From Bacteroidales bacterium (lineage in GTDB: Bacteria > Bacteroidota > Bacteroidia > Bacteroidales > P3): a stretch of 47,238 nucleotides of DNA. The stretch is taken from positions 1 to 47,238 of the forward strand of contig JAFSQF010000098.1 in the NCBI GenBank assembly GCA_017446745.1. The letters run 5' to 3'. This document shows positions 1 through 9,800 of the stretch, in pieces. Below the pieces are notes generated by a model, which had not been told where the DNA came from, made no database searches, and saw only the letters and a program-made list of their open reading frames with translations. The first letter of the stretch is position 1. Every line of letters begins with the position of its first letter. Made by a program: the position numbers and the translations under genes.

Positions 1-1
1 C

Positions 2-766
2 ATCGACGAAAGACTCAACCGCCAATGGAATGAAACCAGCATCGTCAAAACCGTGAAACTGTTGGCTCAAGGCGGAAGCACGCTGATGGACGACCTGGCT
101 AAAAACCTGGAGAATTATCCCGAATTCCGCGAGTTCATGTTTCTGGTGTCGGTAAACAGCAAAGTGTACACCTTCACGTTGGTCGACCCCATGGTGAGCA
201 TGGGAAACATGTTCTCATACATCCGAAACGTTGATGGCCATGTCGCGATACACAACCTTGTCTTCGAGGAAACCCTGTATGCCTATTTTTGCAACAGGAC
301 AATGTTCGAGCAGGGCTACCGCCTGTCGCCGTTCCAGCTGAACTACGTGCGTGGCGGGAGGCTGATGATGGAGCACGTGGTGGAACGGTTCCGTGACCTG
401 ATCCGCGAGGAGTACCGCGAGAGCGACGAGGCCTTCCTCGAACGGCAGGGTCGCCTGCTCTTCCTCACTTTCCTCAAGCCCGTAATCAACGGCACCGGCT
501 TCTACTATGTTGAGCCGCAGACCCGCGACAACCGCCGCATGGACCTCGTGGTGACCTACGGACAGGAGGAATTCATCGTGGAGCTCAAGATCTGGCGCGG
601 GACGAAGTACGAGGAGTCGGGCCGCGACCAACTCGCCGCCTACCTGCATTCCCGCGGCCTGCAGCGCGGCTACCTCGTCACCTTCGATTTCTCCAAGCAT
701 AAGCACGACACAGCACCACAATGGATAACTCACAACGGCAAACAGCTCTACGAGGTCATAATCTGA
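2..766 (+). CDS. AAA-ATPase-like / PD-(D/E)XK nuclease-domain protein, C-terminal part (5' end outside window)
   Basis: The frame is open from base 2 to a TGA at 764-766. The GTG at 53 is therefore unlikely to be the true start and the gene begins before the window. The visible part matches the C-terminal half of the AAA-ATPase-like family (PF09820-type) common in Bacteroidales, which ends in a PD-(D/E)XK nuclease-like domain (PF08011-type). The nuclease signature is seen near the end: RRMDLVVTYGQ supplies the Asp strand and EFIVELKIWRG the E-x-K, followed by a Gln-containing helix (GRDQLAAYLHSRGL). The N-terminal Walker A/B ATPase part is not in the window. These proteins are often multicopy and their role is not established; mobile-element or defence functions have been proposed. 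Family assignment is fairly confident, biological role is not. Confidence 0.8.
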   Translation: MDERLNRQWNETSIVKTVKLLAQGGSTLMDDLAKNLENYPEFREFMFLVSVNSKVYTFTLVDPMVSMGNMFSYIRNVDGHVAIHNLVFEETLYAYFCNRTMFEQGYRLSPFQLNYVRGGRLMMEHVVERFRDLIREEYRESDEAFLERQGRLLFLTFLKPVINGTGFYYVEPQTRDNRRMDLVVTYGQEEFIVELKIWRGTKYEESGRDQLAAYLHSRGLQRGYLVTFDFSKHKHDTAPQWITHNGKQLYEVII

Positions 767-1025
767 CCACCTCGCTAAGACAGGAGCAGTATACAGGGTA
801 CTTTTAACCCGGCTTCACACCTTCCTTAATCCAACCATCATTTTAAGAGCCACTTCACGCCTATCGAGGGGTTTTTCTCATTCACTCGTCCTGCTCGCTC
901 TATGACTTTCTCATATTTTTTCGTGCCGCCTTTTTTCCAAAAGCCGCATTAGCCATCTCCATTTCTTCCTCGAATCGCTCTTTTTGGCATGAATTCGAAA
1001 TGGCTAATAATAGCCCCCACAAAAA
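767..1025. other. Intergenic stretch without a recognisable gene
   Basis: No convincing coding frame is seen. The only structure is a 9-bp inverted repeat, ATTAGCCAT at 948-956 and ATGGCTAAT at 1000-1008, separated by 43 bases. The stretch is T-rich on the plus strand. Confidence 0.4.
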
Positions 1026-1041
1026 GTTGAACCTGGGCTAA
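1026..1041. mobile_element. Possible solo insertion-sequence end
   Basis: GTTGAACCTGGGCTAA at 1026-1041 resembles the terminal inverted repeat of the IS1634-like element at 46412-47107, whose right end reads GGTTGAACTTGGGTTA, and its left end read in reverse complement (GGTTGAACTTGGGCTAA). It sits directly before a truncated coding fragment, as if an IS had inserted or deleted there. The match is short, so this is tentative. Confidence 0.35.
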
Positions 1042-1043
1042 GG

Positions 1044-1169
1044 GGCTTCAACCAGATCGACGCTAACCAGTACTCCGCCCCCTTCGCCTCAGCCCCCAAC
1101 CCCGTGGTCAAGGTCGGCGTCAGCTTCGACCTGGAGCAGTGGAACATCAAGGACTGGCTGATAGGATGA
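1044..1169 (+). pseudogene. 3' remnant of an unidentified gene
   Basis: A 41-residue open frame (begins GFNQIDANQYSAPFASAPN, ends QWNIKDWLIG, stop TGA at 1167-1169) has protein-like composition and local GC-rich codon use like genuine genes here. It has no plausible start. The alternating hydrophobic stretch VVKVGVSFDL and the terminal position suggest the last strands of a beta-rich envelope protein, but no family was recognised. Its left edge coincides with the possible IS end at 1026-1041, so truncation by an IS is plausible. Confidence 0.35.
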
Positions 1170-1177
1170 CGATAACC

Positions 1178-1500
1178 TGTAGGAGGTCGGGCTTCCCAGC
1201 CCGGCCAAAGCATCGACAGCCAGCAAGAGACGTTTCGTCGTCGCATTGGCGAAGCTGGGAAGCTTCGCCTCCTACTGTAGGAGGTCGGGCTTCCCAGCCC
1301 GACCAAAGCAACGACAGCCAGCAAGAGACGTTCCGTCGTCGCATTGGCGAAGCTGGGAAGCTTCGCCTCCTACTGTAGGGGGTCGGGCTTCCCAGCCCGA
1401 CCAAAGCAACGACAGCCAGCAAGAGACGTTCCGTCGTCGCATTGGCGAAGCTGGGAAGCTTCGCCTCCTACTGTAGGAGGTCGGGCTTCCCAGCCCGACC
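1178..1500. repeat. Tandem array of 98-bp composite palindromes (about 3.3 copies)
   Basis: Units begin at 1178, 1276, 1374 and 1472, an exact 98-bp period; the last copy is partial and ends at 1500. Each unit holds palindrome B (stem GGTCGGGC, loop TTCCCA, stem GCCCGACC) preceded by GTAGGA. A spacer of about 40 bases follows, then palindrome A in the opposite sense (GGCGAAGC, TGGGAA, GCTTCGCC) followed by TCCTAC. Each unit is thus bounded by inverted GTAGGA/TCCTAC. Short open frames across the array are translations of the repeat and are not counted as genes. The same composite in the opposite orientation forms the array at 10027-10782 and the single copy at 47109-47196. Confidence 0.95.
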
Positions 1501-1560
1501 ATCACATTGTAAAAACCAATGGGGATCCTAAAGAGAGGACGATGCTTTCAACGCTGCAAC

Positions 1561-3858
1561 TCACTTGTCTAATCGCAAGAGGAACTGGAGCATCTGGTCA
1601 CGGCGGGTGCGCTCGGCATCAATCACTTCGTCGGTATAGTAGTGTGCTGTGGAGCCCTGATGGTAATGCCACACCATAGCTTTGGAAGCACTCTGCTTGC
1701 TGTCGATGTCGAAGCTCTTGAGGACCTCGATGGCCTCGGGAATACGGCGTTCCTCATAAAGGACATTGGCGAGGTTGAAATAGCTGAGGGCGAAGCTGGG
1801 GCTGATGCGTATGGCCTCGCGGAGAAGAGCAATAGCGGTGTCGGCATTGTGGTTCTGAGTGTATTCCAGACGGGCCACATCGTTCAGCAGCTGTTTGTTG
1901 TAGGGTGAATCGTGGAGAGCCTGACGGAAAGTAGCCAAGGCCGGTTTCTTCTGATATTCCTGAGCCATGGCCTGATAATAGGCGTAAGGGATGCCCGACG
2001 ACGAGATATTACACAGCGTGGTGCGAGCCTCCGCCGCGGCCTGCTCCACCGCACCCCATTGGCGTGCGTGAATGCCGAGGACTATGTCCTTGTATTGCCT
2101 CTCGCTGTGGAGGCGGGTTACGCCGACGGCGGCAGCGAGAAGGGTCAGCAGCAGGAGGGCGGGATTCCATCCCGACAGGAGTGCAGACAAAAGAGAACTA
2201 TGTGTGGGTCGTTGCTGTGGCGAAGCTTGGAAGCTTCGCCTCCTATTGGAAAAGCTGGAAGCTTCGGTTACTATTGGCGAAGCTGGGAAGTTTCGCCTCC
2301 TATTGGCAAAGCTGGAAGCTTCGGTTACTGTTGGCGAAGCTGGGAAGCTTCGCCTCCTATTGGCAAAGATGGAAGCTTCGGTTACTTTTGGCGAAGCTGG
2401 GAAGTTTCGCCTCCTATTGGCAAAGCTGGAAGCTTCGGTTACTGTTGGCGAAGCTGGGAAGCTTCGCCTCCTATTTAATTCGCTTCCTAACGCAACACCG
2501 AAAACGATGCTGCACCACAGAAGGAGCTCCGTGCGGTCGAACGGGAAATCGAAGAGGGCAAAGACCATGATTGCCACCGCAGCGGAGACAGGTATGATGA
2601 GGGCAATTGGAGACCACCGCATTCTGCGGTGGTGCCGCGACGCTCGGAGGCATAGGCCACTAAAGGACACAAACCTAAACGCTATGGGCAGCAGCAGGAG
2701 GAACAGCCCAATATAACCCGTCTCGGAAAGGAGACGAAGATATTCGTTGTGCGGACGCACAAATACGAAGTCCAGCACATCCACGGAGAAGATGTCGGCA
2801 GTGCCCACCTTGGGGTAACATATCTTCCAGTTTCCCACACCGCAGCCCAAAGCAGGGCTCTCGTCGACCATACGGAACGTGGTGCGCCAGAGTGCCTGGC
2901 GCTCATAAAGCGAGGCATTGGACAGCAGTCCACCGCTCTGGTCTGGCCCCGGCAGCTCCTTGAAAGCGAACCAGCGACAAGCACCGACAATAGCGACGCC
3001 CATGACTAATGCTGCGGCAACGCTCAGCAGAGCTCTCTTCCAAGCACCTGAATTGCCATACAAGGAGCTTTTCGCATTCTGCGAAAAAGACGGGGTGCCT
3101 TTCGCATTCTGCGAAAAGGAAAAGATATAAAAAATGACTACGGCTACAATCATGGCGACGAGAGCCAGCAGCACGGCACGGGCCTGCAGCAGCACAAGCA
3201 TGGCAAGCTGCGAGACCACAAGAGCCACATACAGCCAGCGGCGGCGGCGCATCATGACGATATGCATCAAGGGCAGCACCATAGTGAGCAGCACCATCAT
3301 GGCGAATGTACCCTTATGGGTGAAGAGCGACACCACGCTGTAGCGGCTGTCCCATGTAAGGCCGTCCAACTCCGAGACCTGCACCAAAGCCACGCCCGCC
3401 GAGGCGATGAAAACGATGGCCGAGAGGCGCGCAAGGAGCACCACGGTCTTTGCCGGATGACGCCGGTAGCAGTGCGCCGACACCAATACAACCATAGCGG
3501 CCATAAGCCAGCGCGAGGCATCATAGATGGCCTCGCCCTTGTTGGTGGCCCATACTATAGAAGCGAACTGCCAGAGGAGGAAAGGCAACAGGAGACCACC
3601 GCATTCTGCGGTGGTGCCGCTTCCTCTTTTGCAGCGCACGACTATATGCACCAGAATAAATGCCGAGAGGGTGGCTGCCAACGCAATGAAGCGCGGCATA
3701 TTGGATATGTCGGCAAGGTTGGGCGAGATGAGCAGTGTGGAGACGAGAATGCCCACGATGCTGACAAGGTAGAAAAGGCTATCCCCACGGTGGGGGATAG
3801 CCTTGGTTTGCTTGGAACGCGGGCGTCCTTGCCTGCGATCAAACTGTTTCTTTTGCAT
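1561..3858 (-). CDS. O-antigen ligase/polymerase-like (Wzy_C) membrane protein with C-terminal TPRs, invaded by palindromic repeats
   Basis: A 765-residue polytopic membrane protein. It has many hydrophobic segments between residues 29 and 455. The Wzy_C hallmark is GCGVGNW followed by HNEYLRLLSETGYIG near residue 371. A TPR-rich tail lies at about residues 560-760 (for example ALSYFNLANVLYEERRIPEA). The family joins or polymerises lipid-linked glycans in the inner membrane; the substrate is unknown here. Its ATG directly abuts the TAA of the upstream adhesin gene (stop at 3859-3861), so the two are probably co-transcribed. Oddities: residues about 7-28, 79-90, 246-263, 406-418 and 461-547 are encoded by five kinds of hairpin repeat, all within extramembrane stretches, and the frame stays open throughout. 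The last block is 4.5 copies of a 19-residue repeat (NRRRSFPASPTVTEASSFA). Family call is good; effect of the insertions is unknown. Confidence 0.85.
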   Translation of the reverse strand: MQKKQFDRRQGRPRSKQTKAIPHRGDSLFYLVSIVGILVSTLLISPNLADISNMPRFIALAATLSAFILVHIVVRCKRGSGTTAECGGLLLPFLLWQFASIVWATNKGEAIYDASRWLMAAMVVLVSAHCYRRHPAKTVVLLARLSAIVFIASAGVALVQVSELDGLTWDSRYSVVSLFTHKGTFAMMVLLTMVLPLMHIVMMRRRRWLYVALVVSQLAMLVLLQARAVLLALVAMIVAVVIFYIFSFSQNAKGTPSFSQNAKSSLYGNSGAWKRALLSVAAALVMGVAIVGACRWFAFKELPGPDQSGGLLSNASLYERQALWRTTFRMVDESPALGCGVGNWKICYPKVGTADIFSVDVLDFVFVRPHNEYLRLLSETGYIGLFLLLLPIAFRFVSFSGLCLRASRHHRRMRWSPIALIIPVSAAVAIMVFALFDFPFDRTELLLWCSIVFGVALGSELNRRRSFPASPTVTEASSFANRRRNFPASPKVTEASIFANRRRSFPASPTVTEASSFANRRRNFPASPIVTEASSFSNRRRSFQASPQQRPTHSSLLSALLSGWNPALLLLTLLAAAVGVTRLHSERQYKDIVLGIHARQWGAVEQAAAEARTTLCNISSSGIPYAYYQAMAQEYQKKPALATFRQALHDSPYNKQLLNDVARLEYTQNHNADTAIALLREAIRISPSFALSYFNLANVLYEERRIPEAIEVLKSFDIDSKQSASKAMVWHYHQGSTAHYYTDEVIDAERTRRDQMLQFLLRLDK
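2218..2475. repeat. In-frame 57-bp tandem repeat inside the O-antigen ligase-like gene (4.5 copies)
   Basis: The unit alternates a full palindrome A (GGCGAAGC, loop TGGGAA or close variant, GCTTCGCC, then TCCTATT) with a decayed version (GGCAAAGCTGGAAGCTTCGG, then TTACTGT). One unit is 57 bases, exactly 19 codons, so copy number can change without a frameshift. On the minus strand it encodes NRRRSFPASPTVTEASSFA and close variants. The stem-loop is recognisably the same as palindrome A in the intergenic arrays. Confidence 0.95.
2609..2638. repeat. Palindrome D, copy 2 (coding)
   Basis: A 30-base sequence identical to 3591-3620. The hairpin is ACCACCGCA, loop TTC, TGCGGTGGT. It lies inside the 1561-3858 gene and is read in a different codon phase from the other copy, here giving RHHRRMRWS. 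Confidence 0.9.
3068..3119. repeat. Palindrome E, two adjacent copies (coding)
   Basis: Two hairpins, at 3068-3089 and 3098-3119, each with stem TTTCGCA, loop TTC and stem TGCGAAA. They are read as FSFSQNAKGTPSFSQNAKSS in the 1561-3858 gene. The centre CGCATTCTGCG is shared with palindrome D but the outer stem differs. Confidence 0.9.
3591..3620. repeat. Palindrome D, copy 1 (coding)
   Basis: A 30-base element identical to 2609-2638: hairpin ACCACCGCA, TTC, TGCGGTGGT. Here it is translated on the minus strand as GSGTTAECGG, between predicted membrane segments of the O-antigen ligase-like protein. Confidence 0.9.
3775..3806. repeat. Palindrome F (coding, near N-terminus)
   Basis: Hairpin with arms AAGGCTATCCCC and GGGGATAGCCTT around a six-base centre. 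It encodes about KAIPHRGDSL near residue 20-27 of the 1561-3858 protein, just before its first membrane segment. Only one copy was seen in the window, so its status as a repeat is inferred from form and setting. Confidence 0.6.
3812..3839. repeat. Palindrome C-like element (coding, N-terminus)
   Basis: This 28-base stretch matches 26 of 28 positions of the intergenic palindrome C found at 30901, 30996, 31091, 31186 and 41054 (reverse-complement core ACGCGGGCGTCCTCGCCTGC). It encodes DRRQGRPRSK right after the start of the 1561-3858 gene. Confidence 0.8.
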
Positions 3859-6800
3859 TTATTTGACGATTAGTTTTTGCACCGAGCTACCGCCATTGCT
3901 GACAACGCGCACGAAGTAAGCGCCCTTGGCGAAGCCCGTGAGATCGATGGTGAGGGACTGCTGTCCGGCACGCGAGGAGGCGTGCTGTCCGGCAGCATAT
4001 TCTCCAACCACACGGCCGCCAAGGTCGATGATGGTGACGGTGGCAGAGCCGTCGACGCCGGCGAGTGCGATGGTGACACTCTCGCTGGCCGGGTTCGGGT
4101 AGATCGCGAACGATGCCGACTCGCCGTCAGCGCTCCAAATGCCCACATTCTCAACGGTGTCGAAGATGGCAGTATAGGTGGCATTGCCCAGCACCGTGAC
4201 GGTGCGCGGGTTCGCGGTGTCGCCATCGTCCCAGCGTATGAAGAAGTAGCCGCTGTAGGGCGTGGCGGAGAGTACGGCTTCGCTACCCGCCTCATATTCG
4301 CCGCCGCCGGCCACCATACCCCATTCGGGATTGTTGGCCACCACGGTGATGGAGAAGACCTCGCCCTCGTCGGAGGCGAAATAGGCTATGTAGGTAGTAT
4401 CCGCCACAGCCACCACCTGGCGCGGATTGTCGCTGTTGCCGTCGTGCCATTGCACGAAATGGAAGCCTTCGAAAGCCTCGGCGGTGAGGGTCACCGTGTC
4501 GCCCTCAGCGAAGAGGCCGCCGCCGGTAACAACACCCATAGCAGCATCTTCTGGTTCTGCAGTTATGGTGAAATACTGCGTCGAATCTTCATCGGAGGCG
4601 AAGATAGCCGTCAGGTCGACATCGGCTGTGGCCGGGAAGGTGTAGGGATTGTATGTCATGCCGTTGCTCCAACGCACGAAATGGTAGCCATCGAGTGCCG
4701 TGGCCGTGAGCGACACAGGCTGCAGGTATTCAAACTCGCCGCCGCCGCTGACGGTGCCCCATGCCGGGTCGTTGGGCTGCACCGTGACGGTATAGACGTC
4801 AGCCTCGAAGTATGCCTCGAAATTGTAGTTGGCAGCGACGGGGAACGAGAATGGGTTGTCGTCGACCTGAACAGAAACTCCTGGATAATCGGGAAAAGTC
4901 ACCACCCAATGGGTGAAGTGGTAGTGTGCCAACGGTATTGCCTCGACGGTGGCCGTGGAGTCGTAGTAGTAGGTGCCACTGCCTGTTGCAGTGCCCATGG
5001 CAGCGTTGTTCGATGTCGCCACCAACTGATAGGTGATGCGGCTGAACACCGCCTGTATGGAGGTGGAAGTGTTCGCGGCGAAACTGAAGCAGCGTGTGGA
5101 AGCCGACGAAGCGCTGCTGCTGGTCCACGTCTCGTTGATACGGTCCACATTGTTCACGTAGAGAGCCGTAAGCTGGCTTCCCTGACCGGGGATGAAGTCG
5201 TAGGAGGCTGTGAAACCCATGGGGTAGTAGTCCTCTTCGCCGCAGCGATTGTTGCCATAGTCAGCGCTCTTGTAAACCACGCCGGTGCCATCGCCCGAGC
5301 AAGAGACGGTGACAGCGACGGGCTGCGAAACGCTGACGGTGATGTCGTCGACCATGACATAACTATAATTGTTGCCGCTCGCACTATGATTGAAAGCAAA
5401 CCTTATTGATTGTCCGGCGTAGGCCGAGAGGTCTAAACTACGCTGCTGCCAATCGTTATCAGTGTACGAATAGTTCGCCACCGTACTCCAGGTCTGTGCA
5501 GTTTCATTGTAGACCTTGACATTGTAGAGAGATCCCGAATTATCGCTATACACAAAATCGTACCACGACAGAGAGGCAACAGCATCTGCGGGCAATTCAA
5601 GCACCGGGCTTACCAGCCAGTTGTCAACACTTCCTTCACTTACCAACGAGCCGAGCGAGCCAAAGCCATTATAGGCAACGGGGTCGCCCTGACTCCAATA
5701 CCATTGCTGCCATACACCAAAGTCGGTGCTGATGTTGCCGTAGTTCTGCCAGCAGTTGAGAGGTTCGTTCTGTTCGAAGCCCATGGTGTAGGGGAACGTA
5801 GTGATGGGGTCGCAGCTGAACACGTCGACCCACAGGGTGTCGCTCACCGAACCGGCAGCAGTGGTTGTAGTGGCCACAACGGAATATGTGCCGGCAGCAT
5901 TCCACACGGCTCGCACCACGGCAGGGTCGTTGGCGTCGACCATTGCCGTAGTGCCCTGCACCGTCCAGATCAAGGTTGCCGGATGCGTCAGCGATGCCCA
6001 GAACGTGGCGGTGTCGCCAGCAAAGACAGTGGCAGGACCATTGACGGTGGGGTACGACAGCGGCTCGCTCACCGAGAAAGATACGCTTTGCGGAGTGGTC
6101 ACATTACTGAGCGTAAACTCGATGAAAGTAAATTCATAACCATATTCGTCATACTGGCTGTATGTGCTGAACGGCACTGGTGAGCCATTGACATAGACAT
6201 TGTTGAAATCCAGACTGGTGCCACTCTCGGGGTAGACAGTATAGGTGACTGTTGAGCCCAACACCACGCTGTCGATCGCGCCACAAGCTATGGCGTTGTA
6301 GTTGCGTGAAATCTGCAGATTGTAGCCCGTAGGGCAGTTGAAAGCAACGGCAGTCTTCGGCACGAATTGAGCGGGACCCACAAGCAGGCGTATCATCGGG
6401 CGGCGAGTGGGGTTGCTCCATCTGACGCCATAAAATCCGCTTTGGAAATCATAGGCACCCATACCTCCATAAATCTCGTCGTCGACAGCAGGCATGAACG
6501 ACCCATTCACCACCTCGTAACCAACGCGATACATCATATTGGGTTTCAACTCTGGCTGCTCGGGGAACATCATGGTGATGACGTTGTAGTTGGAGACGAC
6601 ATCCCCAGTAATGTAGTTCCCGTTCTGGTTTGTTTCGTTGGCGGTGACGGTGTGCGATGCTGCTCCCGTGCTGAGCGTACGTCTTGAAAAAGTAGCATCG
6701 GAACCGTCATAATACGAGGAGTCTTCAAAGAGGACGGGCGCGATAATGGCTCCCGCTTCCGTCAATTCCGAAGAGGCCACGATCTGCATACCGCGCACAA

Positions 6801-9800
6801 CCCAGCCCGTGGGGACCGTCTGGCCCGTGCGATAGCGTACGTTCATTATGAACCCCGGCTGGTCATACCCTATCTCTTCAGGATTGTCGCTGTTGTATCC
6901 CGTGGTATTCTGCCCATAGCAATAATAGCTGCCATAGAGCATATTGCCGTTGTCCCAGGCCCATACATAGTCTGTGCCCACCGTGGCACCCACGGTATAG
7001 CTCATATTGATGGTGTCGGTGTGAAGACCACCGGGCATAGAAGTGACCGCAGTGAGCGTATGTTGCCCAACGGTAGCCGAGGGTATCAAACCATTATTAT
7101 AGATGGTGCCGAAAGTGCCGCCGTGATAATTAAAGCCGCCATTCACAGGGTTGTTGTTCCAGTAGGTGGTGTCGGTATAGAAGCCCGAAGCGTCGACTAT
7201 GGCATACTTCGTCTGGGCAAATGGTACCGAGACCACGTCCTGTCCCAGGAGATTGCCGTCGGCATAGAGCCGGGCAGTAGTACCCGCGAGGGGTTGAATT
7301 CCCATATTAGTGATGCGGCTCACGTAGGTGGCCGGAAGCTGCAAGCCCTGCGGCACCATCCCATAGGCTCCCCTTATAGCATTGGATGTGGTCCGGTAAT
7401 CATAGTCCGGTATGGGAATGACAAAGAAGTCGTCGACAGCCCATACATAACCGTAGGCTCCACCGGCATCGTTGTCACAGCTCCAACGCAGGCGGAGGTA
7501 GACTGAGGGTTGGTTGCCCAAGGCAATGGGCAGGTTTACAGATTTCCATCCTTGGACGGTACTATTCACATTAACGTCGACACTGCGGACGTTGATTTCG
7601 AGCGACGACCAGTTGACGCCGTCGGTGGAGTAGTCTATCCAGCATTTGTCGTTGTTGAAACAGCGATAGTACTGATAGAATTTCACGCGAATGCCTACCT
7701 CACCCATGGTGCTGAATGGTGGGAACGCGATATAGGCGTCGAAATTGCCGGTAGTGCCGTGTCCGCCCCATACGGCAATCTGGTCTTGCATGGTCATCAG
7801 CATAATGCCGGCATCACCCGAGATAGCGTTCAGCGACGAGTCCTCATAGCGGTTGGGGCGGAAAGGCCACGAATACCAGCCATCAAACGACGCAGGATAG
7901 TAAACATCGCTAAGGATGGTGTCAGTGTAGGAATCTATACGTTGCCAACGGGAGTGGTAGGCCGTCTGCTGATGGATAGGGATGGCCTCGCCGTTGACAT
8001 ACTGCGTGGTGGTCACCGTGCCGGTGCTATAGTACTGGTTCGGCACGCTAAAGTCGCAATAGAAAAGGGTGTCGCCCGACCGATACGGCTCCTCTGCCGG
8101 ACCCACAATCATACGTATCATGGGGCGGCGGCCCGGCTGGCGCCAGCTGTAACCAAAATAGCCACCGATAGCATCGTACTGGCCCATACCGTAGGTCGTG
8201 CTGTTGTCAACTGCCGGCAGGAAGTAGTAATTGTTGGCCATCTGATAACCCAGACGATACGAAGTGTTGGGCTGCAGTTCCGGCTGACTGGGGAACATCA
8301 CTTGAATGACATTGTAGCTGGTAACACCGTCACCCCGCACGTGGACAGCATCGGCATTGAGGTCGTCGCTCGCAACGGTATATGTCTGGGCTCCCGTGGG
8401 AATACTGACAAACGTAACGCTGTTGCCGCTTTCTGTAACAAAATTGCTGTCGTATGCAAGAAACGGATTGAACATGGCTCCGGCTTGAGTATACTCGGAG
8501 GATGTTACAATCTGCATACCACGGATCACCCACCCCTCGGGAATGACGTCGCCCGTGCGATAGCGCACATGGTAGCTATAACCCTCATAGCCGGCTCCAG
8601 CATCCTCCGGGTTGTTGGCAACAAACCCATCCGAATTGTTTCCCGCCAAAGCATAGTCGCCATAGTACATGGTACCGTTATCCCAGGCCCAAACCCGGTC
8701 GCCCGTCGAGCCGTCGACGGTGTACTGCCACTGCAGGGTGTCGGTAGAGAGGCCTCCCGGCATGGTGGTGAAGGCCGAGAGCGTGTGGGACCCGGCGGTG
8801 GCCGAAGGCATCATGCCTCCGTTGTAGAGCGTCCCCGATGTGCCGCCGTAGTATTGATAAGCCCCATATCTCGGGTTTCCGTACCACAGTGTGGTGTCGG
8901 TGTAGAATCCCGAGCGGTCCACTATGGCGTATTTACTGCTGAGAATCGGGACGCTGACCACATCCTGCCCCATCAAAGTGCCATCGGCGTAGATATTTGC
9001 CGTGGTGTTGCTGAGTGCCGAAGAACCCATGTTCTTGATTTGCGAGACGTAGGTGAGCGGCAGCTGCATGCCCTGCGGAATCGTTCCGTAAGCACCCCAG
9101 ATGTTGTTGGCCATGGTCTGCATATCGTACTGCGGTACCACGGTGACCGAGAAATCATCGACAAGCCAGAAATAGCCGTAGGCACCGCCCGTTGTGTTGT
9201 CGCTACTCCAGCGAAGACGCAGATAGACGTTGCTCTGGTTGCCAAGCGAGACAGGAAGGATTGTCGACTTCCAGCCAAGAAGCGAGCCGTTACTATTGAC
9301 GTCAATATTACGGACATTGATCTCCACAGCACTCCAGTTGACGTTGTCGGTTGAATAGTCAATCCAGCATTTGTCGTTGTTAAAGCATAGATACAGCTGA
9401 TAGAAGTTCACCTTTATCATACTGACACCCACTGTAGAGAATGCCGGAAATGCGATGTAGGCGTCAAAATTGCCAGTGTTTCCCGTACCTCCCCAAGATG
9501 CGATCTGGTCGCACATGGTCATAATCATCACGCCTTGGTTGGCAGTGTTTGACTCAAGATAGCCGAGCCACGATGGAAAAATTTCGGCGAAAGTAGGATA
9601 GTTGCTGTAACTGATGGAACTCATTGCCGTGTCGGCCAGGCGTTGCCAACGGGAATGGTAGGCCGTCTGCTGATGGATAGGGATGGCCTCGCCGTTGATG
9701 TACTGCGTGGAGGTCACGGTACCGGTGCTGTAGCCCTGGTTCGGCACACTGAAGTCGCAGTAGAAGAGCTCGTTCTGCGCAGACGCAGACACAGCAAGAG

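Noticed and set aside
1004-1505. Several open frames across the 98-bp array on both strands
   Set aside because: They repeat with the 98-bp period and reflect the palindromes only.
7510-9354. A 614-codon open frame opposite the adhesin gene
   Set aside because: Composition and repeats mirror the adhesin coding strand; no independent domain or promoter.
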